Below are positions 59,656 through 64,000 of a stretch of 64,000 nt of DNA, in pieces; the first letter of the stretch is position 1; the number at the start of each line of letters is the position of its first letter. Source of the stretch: Phycisphaerales bacterium (GTDB taxonomy: Bacteria; Planctomycetota; Phycisphaerae; Tepidisphaerales; Tepidisphaeraceae); assembly GCA_020847375.1 (NCBI GenBank), contig JADLCB010000005.1, positions 124,001-188,000 on the forward strand, given 5' to 3'. Under the pieces are notes generated by a model. That model worked only from the letters and a program-made list of their open reading frames with translations. It was not told where the DNA came from and ran no database searches. Made by a program: the position numbers and the translations under genes.

Positions 59656-61626
59656 TTACTCCAGCACGATCATCTGATGTCCCTTAACCTCGGGCACCGT
59701 CAGTTGCACCCGGCCATCAGCATACTGAAAATCCACCGCCTGCCCCTGCCCAGCCAGATAAACTTTGCGCGGAGCCTTGGCCAGACGCAGCGACATGGGC
59801 AGGTTGTACAGGGGGAAAACATCCTCCACCAGATCCAGCGTCGGCGTGCGCCGCTCGGGGCTGTAGTTGAGCAGATGCACGATCGTGCGACCCCCCGGCT
59901 GGCGCATGACGGTTGCCTCCAGCGAAGTCGGCGCTTCAATCTCCAGCAGTTGTTGCTTCAGTAATTTCCTGATCACATTGCGCACCAGCAATCGGCACGG
60001 CGCATTGCCATGTTTGGCAAACGCGGTGAAAACCGGATAGGCGATATAACCAATCCGCCCCGCCAACACCGCACCAGCATAGCGGCTGACCTTTTCCGGC
60101 GGCGTCTGGAAGTGGGAACTGAAATGCTCCCAACTGCGCTCAAAATAAGGTTCAACCACCCGCGCCAGGGTTGTCGCGCCTTTGGCGGGCGTGACGCGCA
60201 CGCTGCGCTCATACATCACATGATCGGTCCGTGGGACATCTTGAGCGATTTCCTGACCAAAACGCAGATACGTCGAGGTATAGGGTGACAGTCCATGCAA
60301 CTGCACCGGCAGGGTTTTCCAGCTCAAGGTGGTGGCGCAGGTATCCATGCCCGCCAGTCCGCTCAACAGAATAGCGCCACCTTTTTTCACATAGCGATCC
60401 AATTTGTCGCCCAGCTTCGCGTCGATCTCAACACCCTCTGGGATAATCAGCAGTTCATAACCATCCAGACGACTTTCCGGTCTGACCACATCAAACTGAT
60501 GCTTGAGCTGGGTGAGCATGCGCACGCTGCCATCATCCGTGCCAGAGCTGAAGCGCTCGGCGCTGGCCTGAAACAGGCCGATCTGGGTGACGGGGGTGGC
60601 ATTTTCGGTGTATGGCTCGGCTGCTTCGACGCGGGCGTAGACCCTGCCGATCAGGTCATACGCGGCTTGATCCAGCACACCGCGCGGGTGCATCTGATCG
60701 CCAATGCTGCACTTGGCACCATGAGCGATCATCTGCGAAGTTTCATACTCCAGGGCTGGATAGGGTTTCAGGCCGCCGAAGTCCGCCCAGCTCTTGTGAA
60801 AACGAGCGGTCATACCCAGGTAGGGCTTGCCGAAAATGCGGGCGTAACGGACATTCTTGGGAAAGTACAAATAGCCCCAATCGCCGGTTGGCAGGGCTTC
60901 AATTTCCACCTGTTCCAGATATTTGATTTCATTGGCCAGGTTGGACATCGGACGGGCGTTGAAATAAACGCTGGCATTGGGGCTGGCCTTTTTGACCATC
61001 TGATGAAAACGCTTCATGAACGCCAGCGCCACCTTGTGCGCAAAGGTGTTCATATCCTGCTGATTTTCGGGATTCAAACCCTGGCGTTTCATCGCGCTGG
61101 TGGCGTAGTCGCTGTAGCTGGGTTGGTCCCAGCAGATATCGAAAAAGATCCCATCGACAGGCTTGAAAAGTTTGAGCACTTCCTGCGTCTGCTCAGCCAG
61201 ATAGTCCTGATAGGGGCTGGATAAATCGAGCAGTTGCCACGCAGGACTGAGCGGGCCGGCGCGCAGCGGTTTGCCATCCGCCTCGCGCACCATCCAGTCC
61301 GGATGCTGGCTGGCGGCGTACTCATCCCACAGCACACTCACATAAATCGGGGCGCGAATGCCAACGCGATGCAAGGCCTCCACCTGTTCACCCAGCAGAT
61401 TTAATCCGGGCTTGAGATTGGGATGGCGCTCCGCCCGCCGCGTGTTGTAATAAAGATGGCCATGATGACACTTGGCAAAAACGGTGACGCTGTTGACGTG
61501 CGCCTCTTTCATCTGGCGGGCAAATGTCCGGGCATCAAAATCGTAACCAACTTGCCCAATCAGCGGGCTGGTATGAAAGTCCAGATGGATCTGGCGGCTG
61601 GGCAAGGTTCGTAATGGATTCGTCAT
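59656..61626 (-). CDS. GH151-like glycoside hydrolase (possible alpha-L-fucosidase)
   Basis: A 656-residue protein of the hypothetical glycoside hydrolase 6 (GHL6)/GH151 type. The TIM-barrel begins HLDFHTSPLIGQVGYDFD, then VNSVTVFAKCHHGHLYYNT, IYVSVLWDEYAA and DGIFFDICWDQPSYSDY, with carboxylates suited to catalysis, and a beta-galactosidase trimerisation-like domain follows (YELLIIPEGVEID...YVKKGGAILLSG). GH151 members have weak alpha-L-fucosidase activity. No signal peptide is visible with the ATG chosen (AGGA upstream), so a cytoplasmic role is likely. No sugar transporter or regulator is adjacent. Confidence 0.8.
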   Translation of the reverse strand: MTNPLRTLPSRQIHLDFHTSPLIGQVGYDFDARTFARQMKEAHVNSVTVFAKCHHGHLYYNTRRAERHPNLKPGLNLLGEQVEALHRVGIRAPIYVSVLWDEYAASQHPDWMVREADGKPLRAGPLSPAWQLLDLSSPYQDYLAEQTQEVLKLFKPVDGIFFDICWDQPSYSDYATSAMKRQGLNPENQQDMNTFAHKVALAFMKRFHQMVKKASPNASVYFNARPMSNLANEIKYLEQVEIEALPTGDWGYLYFPKNVRYARIFGKPYLGMTARFHKSWADFGGLKPYPALEYETSQMIAHGAKCSIGDQMHPRGVLDQAAYDLIGRVYARVEAAEPYTENATPVTQIGLFQASAERFSSGTDDGSVRMLTQLKHQFDVVRPESRLDGYELLIIPEGVEIDAKLGDKLDRYVKKGGAILLSGLAGMDTCATTLSWKTLPVQLHGLSPYTSTYLRFGQEIAQDVPRTDHVMYERSVRVTPAKGATTLARVVEPYFERSWEHFSSHFQTPPEKVSRYAGAVLAGRIGYIAYPVFTAFAKHGNAPCRLLVRNVIRKLLKQQLLEIEAPTSLEATVMRQPGGRTIVHLLNYSPERRTPTLDLVEDVFPLYNLPMSLRLAKAPRKVYLAGQGQAVDFQYADGRVQLTVPEVKGHQMIVLE

Positions 61627-61958
61627 CGTTTTATTCCTATTAACGGTACAGGGCAAAGGATTGTAACCGCTTGATTTTTTTATTCCATTGAACCGCATTC
61701 ACACCCGCACGCCCGCTCACCCGCCAAGTGATTGATGTACTGACATAATGCCCGACGTGATGTTCTGGCTGCTTATGACATTGCCAACGTGACGGCTCGG
61801 TTCTCATCACCATCATCAATGCTGCCATCTCCACGGGTGTTGAGTGAGCGCAACATCGGGACACAGACAAACACACAACATCCCATGCGCAACAAAAAAG
61901 CCACGGCTGATTAACTCAGACCGTGGCCTTTGGATTTTCATATGCTGCAATCTGTCAA
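61627..61958. other. Intergenic region with the RRM-gene terminator
   Basis: About 330 bases between the GH151-like gene and the RRM gene, both on the minus strand. It contains the strong intrinsic terminator of the RRM gene (listed) and should carry the promoter of the hydrolase. No credible gene is seen. Confidence 0.45.
61894..61927 (-). terminator. Intrinsic terminator of the RRM-protein gene
   Basis: On the minus strand GCCACGG-T-CTGA and TCAG-CCGTGGC form an 11-bp stem with one bulged base and a 5-base loop, followed by TTTTTTGTT. It starts about 30 bases beyond the stop codon. Confidence 0.92.
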
Positions 61959-62336
61959 TTAATCGCGGCCTCGACCTCCATATCCGCCACCACCGCCGCC
62001 ACCACGACCGCCGCGGAAACCACCGCGACCGCCACCACCACCACCGCCGCCGTAACCGCCACGACCGCCACCGCCACCACCACGTTCTTCACGCGGTTTG
62101 GCTTCATTGACCGTCAACGGACGACCGCCATGATCCTGACCACTCAGGCCAGCGATTGCTGCCTTGGCTTCATCTTCGCTGCCCATCTCGACAAAACCAA
62201 AGCCTTTGCTTCGGCCCGTTTCGCGGTCATTGATGATTTGCGCGCTGGTGACCTTACCGAACTGACTGAACAGTTGCTCCAGTTCAGAACTGGTAACACC
62301 GTAAGACAGATTGCCCACGTAGAGCTTTAGACCCAT
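61959..62336 (-). CDS. Glycine-rich RRM RNA-binding protein
   Basis: A 125-residue protein: one RNA-recognition motif (RNP2 KLYVGNLSY, RNP1 SKGFGFVEM) spanning residues 1-80 and a C-terminal tail of about 40 residues of Gly/Arg with interspersed Tyr and Phe, as in bacterial and plant cold-induced glycine-rich RNA-binding proteins. It probably binds single-stranded RNA and may act as an RNA chaperone. The start matches the family N-terminus MGLKLYVGN; the longer frame is not translated in this family. Its leader is about 180 bases if transcription begins near the TATGAT at about 62508-62513. Confidence 0.94.
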   Translation of the reverse strand: MGLKLYVGNLSYGVTSSELEQLFSQFGKVTSAQIINDRETGRSKGFGFVEMGSEDEAKAAIAGLSGQDHGGRPLTVNEAKPREERGGGGGGRGGYGGGGGGGGRGGFRGGRGGGGGGGYGGRGRD

Positions 62337-62651
62337 ACAGACTCCGACTTGATTCTTCGGCCTGAAGTAAAGAGGGGCTCTTTCCGGCCGATCCGAAAGG
62401 GGTTGATGTGCCAACCGACGCTTACGATGCAAGCTCAAGAACCTTCAGGGCCATTGCACACGCAATGTTTTTCCCGTGGCTAGATTGCTTGGCCGCCACC
62501 TCAAGTCAGCTATCATACACACAAACCGTGAAGTTTTGCCACTAAAATTCTCCATTTCCAAATTTTTGCGCAAACCCGTCGGGCAAAAGCCGCTTTACAG
62601 GTCAATAACGGCCCTTTTTCGCAGCAAGTATCAATAACCGATACTTCATTT
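62337..62651. other. Intergenic region and probable long leader of the RRM gene
   Basis: About 315 bases between the SPOR-like gene and the RRM gene, both minus strand. A possible -10 (TATGAT on the minus strand, about 62508-62513) lacks a good -35. The downstream 170 bases are free of genes and contain a GGTTG...CAACC stem, so a structured leader that controls the RRM mRNA is possible. Confidence 0.35.
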
Positions 62652-63701
62652 TTATTGGTTTTGCCATTTATAAGGACGCGGTTCAAACCGTTTGAAGCGC
62701 GAATTACCCGCGAATTTGTCGCTGAGTTGGTTGATCTGCGCAACATACGCCTGGTACTGCTGGTTACCCGAAAGTCGATCGAACGGCGTCACGCCCACCA
62801 CGCTATACCAGCGCGGCGCGTAGGCTGTGCCTTTGACCACCGTAGCGCCAACACCGTTTTGAATCAGGAGCTGCGCAGCCTCCTGCGCTTCTTTTTCTTC
62901 GGGATAACTTTGCACGATCACATAGTTCATCCCAACAATGCGCTGGCCATTATCAACCACCGCTGCCGCAGGAGGCGCCACCGCGCGACCGGACGCCGCT
63001 GCTGCATTGTTGGTCGCTGTCGCAACTGGCGATTCGGAGATCATCTGCCCCGCCAGGCCTCCCTGATTATTTGTTGCGTTCACATCCAGCACGCCCGGCG
63101 TAATTGCGCCGGCGCGAATCGCCTGACTCGTCAAACCATTTTCCGGAACCTCAGCCGTCGATGAGCCGCTGCGCCCCACCACAAACGCCAGCACCAGCGC
63201 CACCAGCACGGCAAAACCCACAATCGCGGCACTGGTATAACTGAAATGAACCTTGATGAACTGCCGCGTGCGATCGATCTGTACTGCTGGTGAAAATGCC
63301 GACGCCAGCGAAGTTCGGGTTGATGCGCCCGCCACCATCGGGTTGTGGATCGGCGCTGCCGTTGCAACCACTTGTGATACTGGCGAAGCCTCAAATGCCG
63401 AACCACTCATCACGCCAACCGGATGATCCGCCGGTTCCACCTGGGTCATACCCAGACCCTGGCTGGGTACGGCTCGGTTTTGCTGACGCTGCGGAACCAT
63501 CGGGGTCGCCCGCTGTGTCGGATCGACCTCCATCGCAGCAACACGACCTTGAGGCTGATCGGCTGACGCTTTCTCAGCCCGTCGTTGTCCCAGACGATCC
63601 TTCAACCAGCGCACCGGTGACTGTCGCTGCCGCGCCGGCGCGTAACGTACATCACGGTGAATCACTTCAAATAATGCCGCTGCGTGTTTGCCTTTGGCCA
63701 T
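62652..63701 (-). CDS. SPOR-like single-pass membrane protein
   Basis: A 349-residue protein: a charged N-terminal cytoplasmic region (MAKGKHAAALFEVIHRD, then Arg/Gln/Pro-rich disordered sequence), one transmembrane helix at about residues 150-172 (AAIVGFAVLVALVLAFVVG), an Ala/Asn-rich linker and a C-terminal domain with NYVIVQSYPEEKEAQEAAQLLIQNGVGATVV that resembles a SPOR domain, which binds denuded septal glycan. The homology is suggestive; some SPOR hallmarks are weak. GAGG six bases before the ATG decides the start. A cell-envelope or division role is plausible. Confidence 0.75.
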   Translation of the reverse strand: MAKGKHAAALFEVIHRDVRYAPARQRQSPVRWLKDRLGQRRAEKASADQPQGRVAAMEVDPTQRATPMVPQRQQNRAVPSQGLGMTQVEPADHPVGVMSGSAFEASPVSQVVATAAPIHNPMVAGASTRTSLASAFSPAVQIDRTRQFIKVHFSYTSAAIVGFAVLVALVLAFVVGRSGSSTAEVPENGLTSQAIRAGAITPGVLDVNATNNQGGLAGQMISESPVATATNNAAAASGRAVAPPAAAVVDNGQRIVGMNYVIVQSYPEEKEAQEAAQLLIQNGVGATVVKGTAYAPRWYSVVGVTPFDRLSGNQQYQAYVAQINQLSDKFAGNSRFKRFEPRPYKWQNQ

Positions 63702-64000
63702 CCTTGACCTCGCCTTGCGATGCGGGGAAATGAACCTCAGCCAACCATCCAGGCAGCCGAACTTCATCCCCTGGAAATTGGTTCTCCGAACCACCCACCC
63801 ATCTTAGCCCGTCATTTCTGACACCAAACCCCAAACATTCCCGGACGTAATCTACGTTTAACCGGCAAGTGGGTCAAGAAAATCTGACTTTTACTTTTTT
63901 ATATTGTAAGCCTACTTACAGATTCGCTGCGCAATAGCATCTGGTCTGCTTCGGCTGACCTGGGGTCAACGAACCGATCAGCAGCAGGCGGGCTGTAAGC
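63702..64000. other. End of window, no gene seen
   Basis: About 300 bases upstream of the SPOR-like gene. It contains an AT-rich stretch and a small dyad TGTAAG-CCTA-CTTACA at 63905-63920, which might be a regulator site near the promoter of that gene. No credible reading frame continues off the window end. Confidence 0.4.

Noticed and set aside
1..64000. CRISPR array, prophage, insertion sequence or biosynthetic cluster
   Set aside because: No regularly spaced repeats, phage genes, transposase frames or polyketide/peptide synthetase modules were seen on either strand.

Overview
The window most resembles a chromosome segment of a Gram-negative planctomycete, probably Phycisphaerae-like. The clues are a Minf_1886-type protein (a family I recall as restricted to Verrucomicrobia and Planctomycetes), a HYExAFE-family protein, a DUF1844 protein, a type III glutamine synthetase, LpxI and several outer-membrane-type proteins. 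This is an inference from family distribution, not from a search. MurG and FtsW indicate peptidoglycan synthesis; LpxI, an OmpA-like lipoprotein and a TolC-like lipoprotein indicate an LPS-bearing outer membrane. I see no prophage, transposase, CRISPR array or rRNA operon.

Layout. 0-5 kb: a TolC-like protein, then murG and ftsW on the minus strand. 5-10.4 kb: three type IV pilus/type II secretion ATPases in a row (PilB/GspE, PilT, a second PilB/GspE with an unusual tetrapeptide repeat), with no pilin, PilC or PilQ beside them. 10.9-23 kb: housekeeping genes (FKBP isomerase, lone nuoB, glnN, YceI, amidohydrolase, M3 peptidase, tRNA-Arg, RluA-type pseudouridine synthase, LpxI, OmpA-like lipoprotein) and a secreted protein with a CX4CH haem-type motif. 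23.5-26 kb: dnaB and a PfkB-family kinase.

26-36.4 kb: one long minus-strand chemosensory operon, cheA-cheW-mcp-cheR-cheD-cheY-cheX-cheB-cheX-cheY-fapA-cheX. It encodes three CheX-like proteins, two stand-alone receivers, a FapA/DUF342 protein and a receptor without a recognisable HAMP domain. No flagellar gene is present. Three CRP-like palindromes lie upstream of cheA. With the pilus ATPases in the same window, control of twitching or another non-flagellar output is a reasonable guess.

36.7-44.2 kb: tRNA-Val with its own terminator, DUF1844, three very small membrane or exported proteins, HYExAFE and YkgJ proteins, a nested inverted-repeat element with 13-bp flanking direct repeats, aspartokinase, a membrane-anchored thermonuclease, an Nfu-N protein and a coiled-coil protein. 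44.5-52 kb: a small acidic protein, aspS, a PHP phosphoesterase, cysC and cysK (with a CTAG-rich operator-like palindrome over its promoter), pdxH and a D-2-hydroxyacid dehydrogenase. 52.3-59.4 kb: nuoJ-K-L-M-N, the membrane arm of complex I, about 40 kb from nuoB. 59.6-63.7 kb: a GH151-like glycoside hydrolase, a glycine-rich RRM protein and a SPOR-like membrane protein.
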